Shown: positions 24,919 through 34,708 of the stretch, piece by piece
How positions within the stretch are numbered: position 1 is the stretch's first letter
Layout: each line of letters opens with the position of its first letter
Assembly: GCF_002923755.1 (NCBI RefSeq)
Contig: NZ_PGFZ01000013.1
Location: forward strand, 1-64,000
DNA length: 64,000 nucleotides
Reading direction: 5' to 3'
From: Methylovulum psychrotolerans
Lineage (GTDB): Bacteria > Pseudomonadota > Gammaproteobacteria > Methylococcales > Methylomonadaceae
The notes under the pieces: model-generated
Told to the model about the DNA's origin: nothing
What the model saw: only the letters and a program-made list of their open reading frames with translations
The model's database searches: none
Program-made: the position numbers and the translations under genes

Positions 24919-27900
24919 ATAAGACTCCTGAACACGAAACCGCCAATACGGGCTTTAACTTAACCGACTGGGCATTGAAGCACCAGACCTTAGTTTTGTA
25001 CTTAATGTTGGTGCTGACGGTGGCCGGTTTTATGGGCTATACCAAACTAGGGCAATCGGAAGATCCGCCGTTTACCTTTAAAGTCATGCTGGTACACGCC
25101 ACTTGGCCGGGGGCGAGTGCTGAGGAAATGGCCGAGCAAGTCACCGACAAGCTGGAAAAGAAAATCCAAGAATTGCCGCACCTTGACATTATCAGCAGCT
25201 TTTCGCGGCCTGGCGAGACCATGATTTTTGTCATCATTAAGGACGACACCATGTCGTCGGCCATTCCTGAGTTGTGGTACCAGCTACGGAAAAAAGTCGG
25301 CGACATCCGCAATACCCTGCCGCAACAATTGGAAAGCCTGACTTTTAACGATGAATTTAGTGACGTGTACGGCAGTATGTATGCCCTGACGGGCGACGGT
25401 TTTGCTTATGCCGACCTCAAAAAACACGCCGAACTAATCCGTACCGAACTGCTTAAGGTCAAAGATGTCGCCAAAGTGGAATTTTTTGGCGAACAAAAAC
25501 AGCGCTTATTTATCGAAATAGCCAATGCCAAACTGGTGACATTAGGCATCAGCACCCCAGAGCTGATCCAAACTTTGCAAAACCAAAACACCGTCGTGCG
25601 GGGCGGCACTTATGATTCCGCCGACGAACGTATCCGTATTGCGGTATCCGGGCGTTATACTGATTTGGAAGATTTGCGGGAGCTGCGCTTGCGTTCGCAC
25701 CAGCATGATTTCCGCCTAGGGGATGTGGCAAAAATTTATCGCGGTTATGAAGACCCGCCCCATGACCGTGTCCACTATCAGGGCAAAGAAGCTTTATTGC
25801 TGGGCGTGAGCATGACCGACGGCGGCGATGTGATTGAACTGGGCCATAACCTCGATAAGGCCATTGCCGGTATCAAACAAAATTTGCTGGTCGGTTTGGA
25901 ACTGAACACCGTCACCTCACAACCGGAAATTGTCACCCGTTCGGTCAGTGATTTTGTCCATTCCTTGGCCGAAGCTTTGGTGATTGTGCTGGGGGTCAGC
26001 CTGTTATCACTGGGCTGGCGTAGCGGTATCGTCGTTGCCATCACCATTCCGGTGGTACTGGCGACAACGTTCCTGGTCATGCAGCAACTGAATATCGGCC
26101 TGCATAAAATCTCGCTGGGTGCGTTGATTCTGGCCTTGGGGCTGCTGGTTGACGATGCAATTATCGCCGTGGAAATGATGTCGGCGAAAATGGAGCAGGG
26201 TTGGGATAGGCTGAAAGCCGCTTCGTTCGCCTACACCTCCACCGCCATGCCGATGCTGACCGGTACCTTAGTCACTGTGGCGGGGTTTTTGCCGATTGCC
26301 ACCGCCGCTTCGTCCACAGGCGAATACACGCGGTCAATTTTTCAGGTCTCGGCGATTGCCCTGTTAGTGTCATGGTTTGCGGCGGTGATTTTTGTACCGT
26401 ACTTAGGCTACCATCTGCTACCTGATTACGGCCAAGCCCCACAGCCCTCAAAATTGGGCAACTGGTGGCGGGCAACGCTGAAACTGACACCGAAAGTACC
26501 CCAAGCCCACCACCACGACATTTATAACTCGGCTTTTTACCACGTTTTCCGAAAAGTCGTCACTGCCTGTGTGCGCTACCGTAAGACCGTCATTGCCATT
26601 ACCCTTGCCTTGTTTGTGTTCGCGATTATCGGCTTCGGCAAAGTGCAGCAACAATTCTTCCCCGATTCGACCCGTCTGGAATTGATTGTCGACTTGCGCC
26701 TGACGGAAGGCGCGTCTTATACGGCGACCGAAAGCCAAGCGAAAAAGCTGGAACAATGGCTGCTCGAATGGAATACCCAACATCAGGGCATTGATAATTT
26801 TGTCGCGTATATCGGCAGCGGTGCGCCGCGCTTTTATTTGCCTCTGGACATCCAATTGCCGCACCGTGGTTTTGGCCAGTTTGTCATCCTAAATAAAACC
26901 CTGGCCGACCGCGAAGCTTTACGCAAAGATTTGCTGACCTTATTTGCCAATGACTTTCCGGCTCTGCGGGCTTCGGTGCTGCGTCTGGAAAATGGCCCGC
27001 CTGTCGGTTTTCCGGTGCAATTTCGGGTCAACGGCAGCAATATCCCTGAAATACGCACAATTGCCCGGCAAATTGCCGACATTATGCGGGCCAATAGTAA
27101 CCTGACTAACGTTCAGCTGAGTTGGGATGAACCCAGCAAAGTGATTAAGGTCAGTGTCGATCAAGCTAAAGCCCGCTTGCTAGGCATCAGTTCGGCGGAT
27201 ATTGCCACGGTGTTGAATGGCGGGGTTCAAGAGCTATATATCACCGAATTTAGGGAGGGTATCGAGCGCATTGATTTGGTCGCCCGTGGCACGACCGAAC
27301 AGCGTACCCGCCTGTCGCATTTGCCGGATCTGATGATTAACACACAAACAGGTGTGGGTGTGCCGCTGGCGCAAATCGCCACTATCAGCTACGAATTTGA
27401 AGAAGGTGTGATTTGGCGGCGCAACCGTATACCGTCCATTACTGTACGCGGTAATTTGCAAGGCGATTTGCAAGCCCCTGTAGTATCCGGGCAAGTGGAA
27501 GAAAAATTAGCCGAGTTGAAAAGCCACTTGCCGCTAGGGATCAGTATCGAAACAGGCGGTGCGGTCGAGGAATCCGCGAAAGGCGGCGCCTCCGTAGCAG
27601 TGGGCTTCCCGCTGTTTCTCATCGCGGTGCTGACCATCCTAATGATACAGTTACAAAGCTTCGCACGGGTCATATTGGTGGTGCTGACTGCGCCTTTGGG
27701 GCTTATCGGGGTCACCCTGGCCTTATTACTGTTCGATAAGCCGTTCGGTTTTGTCGCCATGCTCGGCACTATTGCCCTGTCGGGGATGATTATGCGCAAC
27801 TCGGTGATTTTGGTCGATCAAATCGACCAAGATAGGGCAGGGGGAATGGCACCGTGGCAAGCGGTGGTCGAATCGACCATCCGCCGTTTCCGCCCCATCG

Positions 27901-28085
27901 TACTGACAGCGGCAGCGGCGATTCTGGCGATGATACCGTTGACCCGCAGCGTCTTTTTCGGACCCATGGCGGTCGCTATTATGGGCGGTCTGGCCGTGGC
28001 GACCTTATTGACGGTGCTGTTTTTACCCGCCTTATATGCGGCATGGTTTAGGGTAAAAATGCCTGAGGCACTGGATGAGGCCTGA
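24915..28085 (+). CDS. RND-family efflux pump, inner-membrane subunit
   Basis: A 1056-residue RND permease of AcrB/HAE1 type. It has twelve expected membrane helices in two halves and two large periplasmic loops. Proton-relay aspartates are visible in helix 4 (ALGLLVDDAIIAVE), along with TGTLVTVAGFLPIATA in the first half and SVILVDQIDQDRAGG in the second. It should expel hydrophobic or amphiphilic compounds driven by the proton gradient. The substrate cannot be read from the sequence. It works with the preceding adaptor and following TolC protein. Confidence 0.95.
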   Translation: MNKTPEHETANTGFNLTDWALKHQTLVLYLMLVLTVAGFMGYTKLGQSEDPPFTFKVMLVHATWPGASAEEMAEQVTDKLEKKIQELPHLDIISSFSRPGETMIFVIIKDDTMSSAIPELWYQLRKKVGDIRNTLPQQLESLTFNDEFSDVYGSMYALTGDGFAYADLKKHAELIRTELLKVKDVAKVEFFGEQKQRLFIEIANAKLVTLGISTPELIQTLQNQNTVVRGGTYDSADERIRIAVSGRYTDLEDLRELRLRSHQHDFRLGDVAKIYRGYEDPPHDRVHYQGKEALLLGVSMTDGGDVIELGHNLDKAIAGIKQNLLVGLELNTVTSQPEIVTRSVSDFVHSLAEALVIVLGVSLLSLGWRSGIVVAITIPVVLATTFLVMQQLNIGLHKISLGALILALGLLVDDAIIAVEMMSAKMEQGWDRLKAASFAYTSTAMPMLTGTLVTVAGFLPIATAASSTGEYTRSIFQVSAIALLVSWFAAVIFVPYLGYHLLPDYGQAPQPSKLGNWWRATLKLTPKVPQAHHHDIYNSAFYHVFRKVVTACVRYRKTVIAITLALFVFAIIGFGKVQQQFFPDSTRLELIVDLRLTEGASYTATESQAKKLEQWLLEWNTQHQGIDNFVAYIGSGAPRFYLPLDIQLPHRGFGQFVILNKTLADREALRKDLLTLFANDFPALRASVLRLENGPPVGFPVQFRVNGSNIPEIRTIARQIADIMRANSNLTNVQLSWDEPSKVIKVSVDQAKARLLGISSADIATVLNGGVQELYITEFREGIERIDLVARGTTEQRTRLSHLPDLMINTQTGVGVPLAQIATISYEFEEGVIWRRNRIPSITVRGNLQGDLQAPVVSGQVEEKLAELKSHLPLGISIETGGAVEESAKGGASVAVGFPLFLIAVLTILMIQLQSFARVILVVLTAPLGLIGVTLALLLFDKPFGFVAMLGTIALSGMIMRNSVILVDQIDQDRAGGMAPWQAVVESTIRRFRPIVLTAAAAILAMIPLTRSVFFGPMAVAIMGGLAVATLLTVLFLPALYAAWFRVKMPEALDEA

Positions 28086-28179
28086 TAAGCCTCCTCATGA
28101 ACCCATCCGTACAGGCGGCCTAACAAGCCGTATCCTAGACGGCGACATCATTTTTTGCGCGTAATAAAGGTTATCCACT

Positions 28180-29547
28180 ATGCGACATCCCAGCATTTTT
28201 GTTACTACACTGATTGCCGCTACGGCGGCGTGGGGCACCCCTGCGGTGGCCGAAACCAGCCCCCAGTCTTTACTGGATATTTACCATCAGGCGGTGGCAC
28301 ATGACCCAACCTTAGCCTCGGCCTTAAGCGCCAACAGCGCAGCGCAAGAATTGATCGAACAAGCCAAAGCTTTATACCGCCCGGTCATCAGTTTCAGTGC
28401 GGGCGGTAGCGCCTCGCAGTCCGATGTCCATTATCAAGGTATGGGTGTACCTTTCCCCAATGGCGTACGCTCTTATCAAGGCTACCAATACGGGGTGGAA
28501 GCGCGGCAACCGCTGTTCCGCCAACAGAATCTGGTGCAAATGGAACAACTGCGCACCCAAGTCAGCCAAGCCGACAAGCAACTGCATTTAACCTTACAAA
28601 ATCTGATGCTGCGCACCACCCAACACTATTTTGATGCCCTGATAGCCCAAGATAAACTGGCTTTGATTACCGCGCAAAAAGCCGCCATCTTAAGCCAATT
28701 GGAGCAAGCAAAATCTAAATTCGATGTCGGCAACGCCACAGTTACCGACGCGAATGAAGCCCAAGCACGCTATGATTTGGTTATCGCCCAAGAAATAGCC
28801 GCCGAAAACGCCATTGAAATTGCCAAACGCGCGGTACAGTCAATCACCGGAGAGTTGCCCCAGCAGCTAGCGACGGTAAAACCCAGCCTGAAACCCAATA
28901 CCTTGGCACAGACCATGGATCAATGGCTGAAAGTGGCGGCGGACAGTAATTTAAGCATTCAAATCCAACAGGATCTGGCAAAACTGTCTAGCCAAGAAAT
29001 CGAACGCAACCAAGCCGAACATCTGCCGACAGTGGACGCAGTCGCCAGTTATACCGAATCGTCCGCTAACGGCAGCACCTTCGGGTTTGGCAGCGACATT
29101 AACACAGGTACGATCGGCGTACAATTGCAAGTCCCGCTCTATCAAGGCGGGGCGACCAGCTCGCGCATCCGTCAAGCCGTGCTGAACAAGCAAAAAGCCC
29201 AAGATGATGTCGAAATTGCCCGCCGCCAGACCGAACTGGAAACCCAACGGGCGTATTTGAACCTCAACTCCAGTATTGCCCAAGTCAAAGCCTACGAACA
29301 GGCCTTAAGCAGCAGCCAAACCCAGTTGGAATCGACGCAAACCGGCTACGATGTCGGGATACGCACCAGTGTTGATGTCTTGAACGCCCAACAACAATTG
29401 TTCGCCGCCAAACGGGATCTGCTCGAAGCCCGCTACCAGTATCTGATGAACATTATCCGCCTGAAATCGGCGGCAGGGGTGGTTAGCGATACGGACTTGG
29501 CTGATATTAACCAGCAATTGGAACTCCCGCCAAAGAGCCGTAGTTAA
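28180..29547 (+). CDS. TolC-family outer-membrane efflux protein
   Basis: A 455-residue TolC-type trimeric channel subunit. The signal peptide MRHPSIFVTTLIAATAAWGTPAVAE is followed by duplicated outer-membrane factor domains: LLDIYHQAVAHDPTLASALS, GVEARQPLFRQQNLVQM, KFDVGNATVTDANEAQARYDL, IGVQLQVPLYQGGATSSRI and TGYDVGIRTSVDVLNAQQQL. The FDVG and YDVG repeats are typical. It starts 95 bases after the pump gene in the same direction and completes a tripartite efflux system. Confidence 0.94.
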   Translation: MRHPSIFVTTLIAATAAWGTPAVAETSPQSLLDIYHQAVAHDPTLASALSANSAAQELIEQAKALYRPVISFSAGGSASQSDVHYQGMGVPFPNGVRSYQGYQYGVEARQPLFRQQNLVQMEQLRTQVSQADKQLHLTLQNLMLRTTQHYFDALIAQDKLALITAQKAAILSQLEQAKSKFDVGNATVTDANEAQARYDLVIAQEIAAENAIEIAKRAVQSITGELPQQLATVKPSLKPNTLAQTMDQWLKVAADSNLSIQIQQDLAKLSSQEIERNQAEHLPTVDAVASYTESSANGSTFGFGSDINTGTIGVQLQVPLYQGGATSSRIRQAVLNKQKAQDDVEIARRQTELETQRAYLNLNSSIAQVKAYEQALSSSQTQLESTQTGYDVGIRTSVDVLNAQQQLFAAKRDLLEARYQYLMNIIRLKSAAGVVSDTDLADINQQLELPPKSRS

Positions 29548-29567
29548 ACTATCTACCCCGTGACACA

Positions 29568-29595
29568 GCAAGCCTTCGTGGTGAAGAGGGCTTGC
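29568..29595. terminator. Hairpin between convergent tolC-type and slipin genes
   Basis: GCAAGCC at 29568-29574 pairs with GGCTTGC at 29589-29595 around a 14-base loop. It sits between two convergent genes. There is no clear T-run, so termination here is only probable. Confidence 0.4.
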
Positions 29596-29604
29596 CAATC
29601 GCCA

Positions 29605-30393
29605 CTACTGATTTTCGGCGGGGGGCTGGGGGTTGTTATGGGTATCTTGCCTGATTGTTGCAATGGCTTCCTGTACGGTCGTCATGAATTGCGCGGGGAA
29701 AATAATGGTGGAATTCTTTTCCGTGGCGATTTCGGCCATAGTCTGGAGGGTGCGAAGCTGGAGGGCGACGGGGTGCAGGGCAATAATATCCGCCGCCTCG
29801 CCCAATTTCACCGCCGCCTGGAACTCGCCTTCGGCGGCGACGATTTTAGCCCGGCGTTCACGTTCGGCCTCGGCTTCTTTCGCCATTGCCCGCTGCATAT
29901 TTTCGGGCAGCGTAATATCCTTAATTTCCACCGCCGTCACTTCCGCGCCCCAAGGTTCGGTATGGCCGTCAATGACATTTTTTATCTGTAAATTGATACT
30001 GCTGGTTTGAGAAAGCAATTGGTCTAGCGAAAACTGCCCGACCACATTGCGCACGGTGGTCTGGCTGATCTGGTTGACGGCACTGGTAATATCCTCAATG
30101 GCAATGACCGATTTTTGCGGGTCAATAATTTTGTAATAAGCGACGGCGGCAATGTCGATGGATACATTATCCTTAGTGATAATTTTCTGCGACGGGATGT
30201 TCATGGTAATGGTGCGCAGGGTCACTTTCGTCATCTGTTCAAAAACAGGGATAAGCAAAATCAGCCCAGGGCCGCGTACGCCAGTGACCTTGCCCAGAAA
30301 GAAAATAACCCCACGGTCATACTCCTTGACAATGCGGATTGCCATGAAAATCAGCATTAAGATGAAGAAAACGAGTACATTAACTAAAGACAT
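29605..30393 (-). CDS. Slipin (SPFH/stomatin-family membrane protein)
   Basis: A 262-residue SPFH-domain protein. One N-terminal membrane helix ([17 protein letters not shown]) precedes [24 protein letters not shown], the SPFH core ([27 protein letters not shown]) and a helical tail with charged repeats ([24 protein letters not shown]). Slipins form oligomeric rings on membranes and often pair with NfeD proteases, but no nfeD gene is adjacent here. The C-terminus is proline-rich. It is transcribed alone, convergent with the TolC gene. Confidence 0.93.
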   Translation of the reverse strand: MSLVNVLVFFILMLIFMAIRIVKEYDRGVIFFLGKVTGVRGPGLILLIPVFEQMTKVTLRTITMNIPSQKIITKDNVSIDIAAVAYYKIIDPQKSVIAIEDITSAVNQISQTTVRNVVGQFSLDQLLSQTSSINLQIKNVIDGHTEPWGAEVTAVEIKDITLPENMQRAMAKEAEAERERRAKIVAAEGEFQAAVKLGEAADIIALHPVALQLRTLQTMAEIATEKNSTIIFPAQFMTTVQEAIATIRQDTHNNPQPPAENQ

Positions 30394-30580
30394 ACAGTAC
30401 TCCTGTGGCTAAGCTGTCGCGAAGGACTGGATGCCTCCGGCTCACGGCTATTAGACCCCACAATCAAGCTAAAGTTTGTACAGGGTAGCTATTTTTCAAA
30501 TTTTCGCCCAAGCCACCTGCAACGGCAAATCGCCTATATGCCTATACCTCCTATTTACAACAGACTTCCAGCAACTCGCC

Positions 30581-31288
30581 CTAGGCAGTCTCCTTAAGCA
30601 AAACCTCATATAATTTCTCCCCTAAAGCAAAATCATCCTCCCAATCAACATCGAAACCATACAAAGGCGGGGTTTCAAATAAGAAGGGGTTTTGGCCGAC
30701 GCGGTCTTGCAGGGCAACCAGCAATGGCTGTTCAATCACAAACAAAGCGCTGTTGACGAGTTGTATCTTCTCCAAATCTTGGGTACGCGGCCAGCGTTTG
30801 ATGGTGCTGTCATGACTAATCCATGCCCCGGAACGCAAAGCGAAGGTTTGCGCGACATCAACCGACATGAGACTATCGGCGCTGTGGTCTTGTTTGGCCT
30901 GAAAATACGCGTAAAGCGCCGCGTCATATAACGGCGCGTCAAACAGCGGCGAGGTGACATGAGTCCAGGCGATAATATCGGTGTCTACCGTTGCCCCAAG
31001 ATAACCGATCAGACCTTGCAGGGAATCGTCAGCGGCATATTGGTCAGGCCGCCGATCAAGAATGATGGGTTTGTTCAAGGTTGGCCGCACTTCTTCAATA
31101 TAGGCAATGACGACCGGGTCATTGGTGGTGACAAAAATATCGTCTATCGCTGTAGATGCGGTGAGCTGCTGTAGCTTTAACTCCAACAGGCCATGATTAA
31201 AGCCCGCAAAGGGGCGGGTGTTTTTGTTGACGACGCGCTGGCTACCCTTACGGCAGGGAATAATCGCAGTGACTTTGGCAGTGTTCAT
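30581..31288 (-). CDS. CMP-sugar synthetase-like cytidylyltransferase (acylneuraminate type)
   Basis: A 235-residue nucleotidyltransferase of the NeuA/CTP_transf_3 family. The CTP-binding loop reads AIIPCRKGSQRVVNKNTRPF, followed by ITTNDP-like FVTTNDPVVIAY, and WTHVTSPLFDAPLYDAAL, which corresponds to the conserved TSPL region. It activates an acidic keto-sugar or similar compound as the CMP derivative. It is the last gene of a five-gene minus-strand unit with an aldolase-like enzyme and a HAD phosphatase, the pattern of a dedicated sugar-acid route. The natural substrate is not known. Confidence 0.85.
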   Translation of the reverse strand: MNTAKVTAIIPCRKGSQRVVNKNTRPFAGFNHGLLELKLQQLTASTAIDDIFVTTNDPVVIAYIEEVRPTLNKPIILDRRPDQYAADDSLQGLIGYLGATVDTDIIAWTHVTSPLFDAPLYDAALYAYFQAKQDHSADSLMSVDVAQTFALRSGAWISHDSTIKRWPRTQDLEKIQLVNSALFVIEQPLLVALQDRVGQNPFLFETPPLYGFDVDWEDDFALGEKLYEVLLKETA

Positions 31289-31338
31289 AGATGGATACCT
31301 TGGATAGATAAGGGGAGTAAAGGGCGGGTAAGTCTCTG

Positions 31339-32001
31339 TTATAGCGAATATTCCGGCAATAACTCATAAAGGTCAGGCAATACATTGATGACGGGCAAAC
31401 CGGTTCCTTCAATCAGTAGCGACATCTCGGCGGGAGCCGCCGCAAAACGCCGCATATAGACAAAATCGCACCAGTGGTGGCGTTGCGCCGCCTCCAAATC
31501 CGCTTTGGCATCCCCGACAAATAATGCCCGGCGGGCAGATTTAGGCGCAAGAGCCGTTAAAATATCGGCTTTACTTTGCGGCGAACCATAAATGCCGGTG
31601 AAATAACCGCTCAGTGAGCGTTGCTCCATAACCCAGCGCAATTCCGTTTGGTCAGAACCGGAAGCGATATACACCGGCCCAAAGCCGGCAAGATAGACCA
31701 AGGTTTCGATACAGCCGGGCGTAAGCGGCACATCCAAATAAGCCGAGCGGACAATCGCCGCATAACGGTCAAGCAAGTGCTCAAGCTCGCCCGCTTCTGG
31801 CTCGCGTTCCAAAAATTTAAAAAAATCCTTAAATAAAACATACCGCGAACGGCCAAAATTACGGGCCTGATAAGCCGAAAAACGCGCGACAACGCCTTCA
31901 GGATAGGCAGCCAACGTAGTGCGGAAAGCGGCTATTTTCATAGTATTGGAATCAAGCAACACACCGTCGCAATCAAGTATGGTAAGGCTAGGCGATAACA
32001 T
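31339..32001 (-). CDS. HAD-family hydrolase, probable sugar phosphatase
   Basis: A 220-residue HAD superfamily protein. Motif I is ILDCDGVLLDSN with the nucleophilic aspartate, motif II is VYIASGSDQTE, and motif III/IV is KADILTAL followed by ALFVGDAKADLEAA. The helical cap between residues 20 and 90 fits subfamily IA phosphoglycolate-phosphatase-like enzymes. It probably dephosphorylates an intermediate made by the neighbouring aldolase-like enzyme before CMP activation. It lies 11 bases after the aldolase gene. Confidence 0.88.
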   Translation of the reverse strand: MLSPSLTILDCDGVLLDSNTMKIAAFRTTLAAYPEGVVARFSAYQARNFGRSRYVLFKDFFKFLEREPEAGELEHLLDRYAAIVRSAYLDVPLTPGCIETLVYLAGFGPVYIASGSDQTELRWVMEQRSLSGYFTGIYGSPQSKADILTALAPKSARRALFVGDAKADLEAAQRHHWCDFVYMRRFAAAPAEMSLLIEGTGLPVINVLPDLYELLPEYSL

Positions 32002-32012
32002 GGCGGTCTCCT

Positions 32013-33602
32013 TTAACAGGCTTGTACCATCGCATACAGCGACCGTACCGGAATGCGGTATAAGGTCGGCGCAAGGCTGACTAAATACGGAACATTGGCG
32101 ACCGCCAAATAATCGGCAATAGTGCTGGCATTCTCATCATGTTTGGCATGGGAAGACTCCCCATCATCAGCATAGCCGTCAAAACCTATCAGCATGACTT
32201 CATCGGCCCCGCATTCGACTGCTGCCGTTAACCCCAATTGCAAGGGGCTAGGCACGGAAACGTCGGCAATCTCCGTAATCAGGAACAGGGATGCCGGGTT
32301 CACTTGGCACACTTCACCGATTTCGGGAACACTGCCCGAAAAACGCGGCGGTGGGGCGATCACCCAGCAAGCAATGGCTTGTGCCAAAGTATGCAGGCGC
32401 GTTTCGGGTATCTTTTGGATTTCATGGCCGGACAGGGCAATACAATGCCCGTTTAAATCGGTGAAATAATCCGTCGATTTAAGGCTGGTATGTAAAATAA
32501 CAGTATCATCCAAATCAAAATGTCCGATAGTCGAGGCCGCCCGCCGCGCACTTTCACCACTGCCGATCAGAATGAAACGGCTACGGCCTGTTGCCGCCGG
32601 AAAATCCGCCAGCTTAGCAAAAGCTTTGTCGTCCAGACTGCCTTGCACCACCAGCTTATTTTGCAAAGCCCCCATAACCACTGATGGGTCAAAACGGTCT
32701 TTAATCAGCCAATCCATCACCTTGCCTTGCTCCTGCCCGGACAAGCTGGAATACATATACGGCAAAGACGTTCCCCATTGGTAAAGTTCATGCAGTTTGG
32801 CCATTTTGTCCATAAACTTGCTCAGTTCAAAATAGGGGATTTCCGTACCCGTAGCAATACCGATATAGGTCAGCATCAGCTCGGTTTTCAGATTGCCGGC
32901 ACCGCGCCCCATCCCCATAAACGTCGCGTCAATCGACAAACCTCCAGCCGCCAAGGCCGCCAAAGCATTGGCAAACGCCAAGCCCGCGTTATCATGACCA
33001 TGAAAACCGACATTACCCGGAAAAATGGTGCAGGCCAAATTTACTGCCCGTCCCACCTCTTCAGGAAAACAGCCGCCGTAACTATCCACTAAGGCTAGGC
33101 AATCCAGATTATCAAGCCCTTGGAAAGGCGCCAGCACCTCTTCAACCCGATGGCTCCATTTGCTCAAGTGCATAATATTCAAGGCACAGGCAAAACCGTG
33201 GGCGACGACTTTTTCATGCAGACGCAAGGCGCGGGCTATTTCACCCGGTGCGACGGCAAAGCGGATCAAGTCAACAATCCCTTCAATATCGTCAAGAAAA
33301 CCGTCGATGCTGTCTTCATGGACATCTTTGAGGTTAAACATCAACGCCAAACGTTGGTCAGGGCGTAACTGCTGTTTAGCTTCGCGCAACTGCTGTTGCG
33401 ACAGGTAAAAATACTGGCCAAAATAACTGTCTTTTTCAGGGCTGCGGTAACCTATTTCAATATCGTGTATCGGGCTACGCGCGACCAGTTCCAAATATTC
33501 GCTGACAAAGTCCGCCGCAAACTCCCATTGGGTATAATAGCCGCCATCACGCAAGGTGCAGTCGAGTAGCCGCGTTTTGTTCGATAAGGTATTCATGGGC
33601 AT
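32013..33602 (-). CDS. DRE-TIM aldolase (HMGL-like) with an extra C-terminal domain
   Basis: A 529-residue two-domain protein. Residues 1-310 form a DRE-TIM metallolyase barrel: LLDCTLRDGGYYTQWEF carries the D-R-D signature, FHGHDNAGLAFANALAAL carries the metal-binding HxHDN motif, and MGMGRGAGN follows. Relatives join or split 2-oxo acids and aldehydes. Residues 330-529 start with a nucleotide-binding-like RFILIGSGESARRAAS and contain CGADEVMLIGFDGYADDGES. They resemble the MptE/DUF115-type domains of glycan clusters, an assignment that is tentative. The start was placed at 33602 (MPMNTLSNKTR), 10 bases after the upstream stop; ATG 33596 is equally possible. It probably forms a 2-oxo acid sugar. 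Confidence 0.8.
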   Translation of the reverse strand: MPMNTLSNKTRLLDCTLRDGGYYTQWEFAADFVSEYLELVARSPIHDIEIGYRSPEKDSYFGQYFYLSQQQLREAKQQLRPDQRLALMFNLKDVHEDSIDGFLDDIEGIVDLIRFAVAPGEIARALRLHEKVVAHGFACALNIMHLSKWSHRVEEVLAPFQGLDNLDCLALVDSYGGCFPEEVGRAVNLACTIFPGNVGFHGHDNAGLAFANALAALAAGGLSIDATFMGMGRGAGNLKTELMLTYIGIATGTEIPYFELSKFMDKMAKLHELYQWGTSLPYMYSSLSGQEQGKVMDWLIKDRFDPSVVMGALQNKLVVQGSLDDKAFAKLADFPAATGRSRFILIGSGESARRAASTIGHFDLDDTVILHTSLKSTDYFTDLNGHCIALSGHEIQKIPETRLHTLAQAIACWVIAPPPRFSGSVPEIGEVCQVNPASLFLITEIADVSVPSPLQLGLTAAVECGADEVMLIGFDGYADDGESSHAKHDENASTIADYLAVANVPYLVSLAPTLYRIPVRSLYAMVQAC

Positions 33603-33612
33603 AGACTCACAA

Positions 33613-34695
33613 TTAAGGTTGGTCTTTATAGGTCTGCATGGTTTGCAAAACTTGTTCGAAAAACGGTGGCGTGTGTTTTTTACAACATTCAAACCGCTCA
33701 AAAATATTTCGGAAATCAATTTTCAGTTTGGCAGGGGATTTACCCGACGCAAACCGCGACTGGGGTGGCAATTGGTCTTTGCTGCAAGCCATGGCGGCGC
33801 AATAAGCCGCTTCGATATAACCTAACAGGTGGTGGCAATCGCTGATCTGGCCTAGCAACCAATTATTTTGTGGGTGCAATAAGTCGATCATGCCATAACG
33901 TCCGGCATTAACAGCACTGATGAACAAACTGGTGGCTTCGTCAAAACGTTGGTTCCAGACCTTAATCAAGCCGCCTTGGAATAACAGCAGGGTAAAATTT
34001 TGATGTACCATAGGATTAAAACCCGGATGGACAATCGTTTTTAAGGCCGTTTCAACCACATTACTGGCTTGGGCAATCGAGCCGACCGACAGCAACACCG
34101 TAGCTAACGCGCTGGAACAGGACACAAACCATCGGAAAGCAATGGCATCATGGGTCTGGACAACTTCCCGATATTGCCGATAGGTTGCATAGACGTTATC
34201 AAGCAAATCGCCCCGTTCGTCTAATTTGTCGGCAATACGGTAAGATAAGACCGTTATCAGCCCGCCGAAATTTTGATTTTCTAGCGGTATGCTCTTTAAG
34301 TACGCATAAGTCACGACAAACAAATCATCAGGCGAAAAATCCCGCGCCGAAGCGTTAAAAATCGTATGCGTCAAATAGGCATTATCATTAAGCTTATTTT
34401 TATTAAGCTGATAGCGCAAAAATACCGGACTAATATCCAAACTGTCACCTGCGACCAGCAAATAGGCTTTGGCTAGCGACGGGATATGAATAGCTTGAAT
34501 CGGCACACTTAAGGTTAATTTGCCGTGCAAGCTAGTTTGGACATCAACGGCAACTAATGCCTCGCTACGGTCATGGCTGACTATCTTAAGTTCATATTGG
34601 CCAACCACAGCAGGATCGGACAGTTCCAATTCCAGCACAAATGCCAAGCCACGCACTTTAACAGCGGGTTGCTGGATGATGGTTATTGCATTCAT
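33613..34695 (-). CDS. Uncharacterised protein of the molbindin-aldolase-CMP-sugar operon
   Basis: A 360-residue protein. The N-terminal 100 residues look like a beta-sandwich (VRGLAFVLELELSDPAVVGQYELKI, then KLTLSVPIQAIHIPSLAKAYLL). The rest is helical with weak TPR-like spacing (IVHPGFNPMVHQNFTLLLFQGGLIKVWNQRFDEATSLFISAV) and a CC pair near the C-terminus (FECCKKHTPP). No known motif is seen. It lies 14 bases after the molbindin gene and 10 before the aldolase gene, so the operon membership is firm although the function is not known. Confidence 0.72.
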   Translation of the reverse strand: MNAITIIQQPAVKVRGLAFVLELELSDPAVVGQYELKIVSHDRSEALVAVDVQTSLHGKLTLSVPIQAIHIPSLAKAYLLVAGDSLDISPVFLRYQLNKNKLNDNAYLTHTIFNASARDFSPDDLFVVTYAYLKSIPLENQNFGGLITVLSYRIADKLDERGDLLDNVYATYRQYREVVQTHDAIAFRWFVSCSSALATVLLSVGSIAQASNVVETALKTIVHPGFNPMVHQNFTLLLFQGGLIKVWNQRFDEATSLFISAVNAGRYGMIDLLHPQNNWLLGQISDCHHLLGYIEAAYCAAMACSKDQLPPQSRFASGKSPAKLKIDFRNIFERFECCKKHTPPFFEQVLQTMQTYKDQP

Positions 34696-34708
34696 AAACC
34701 CACCACAC

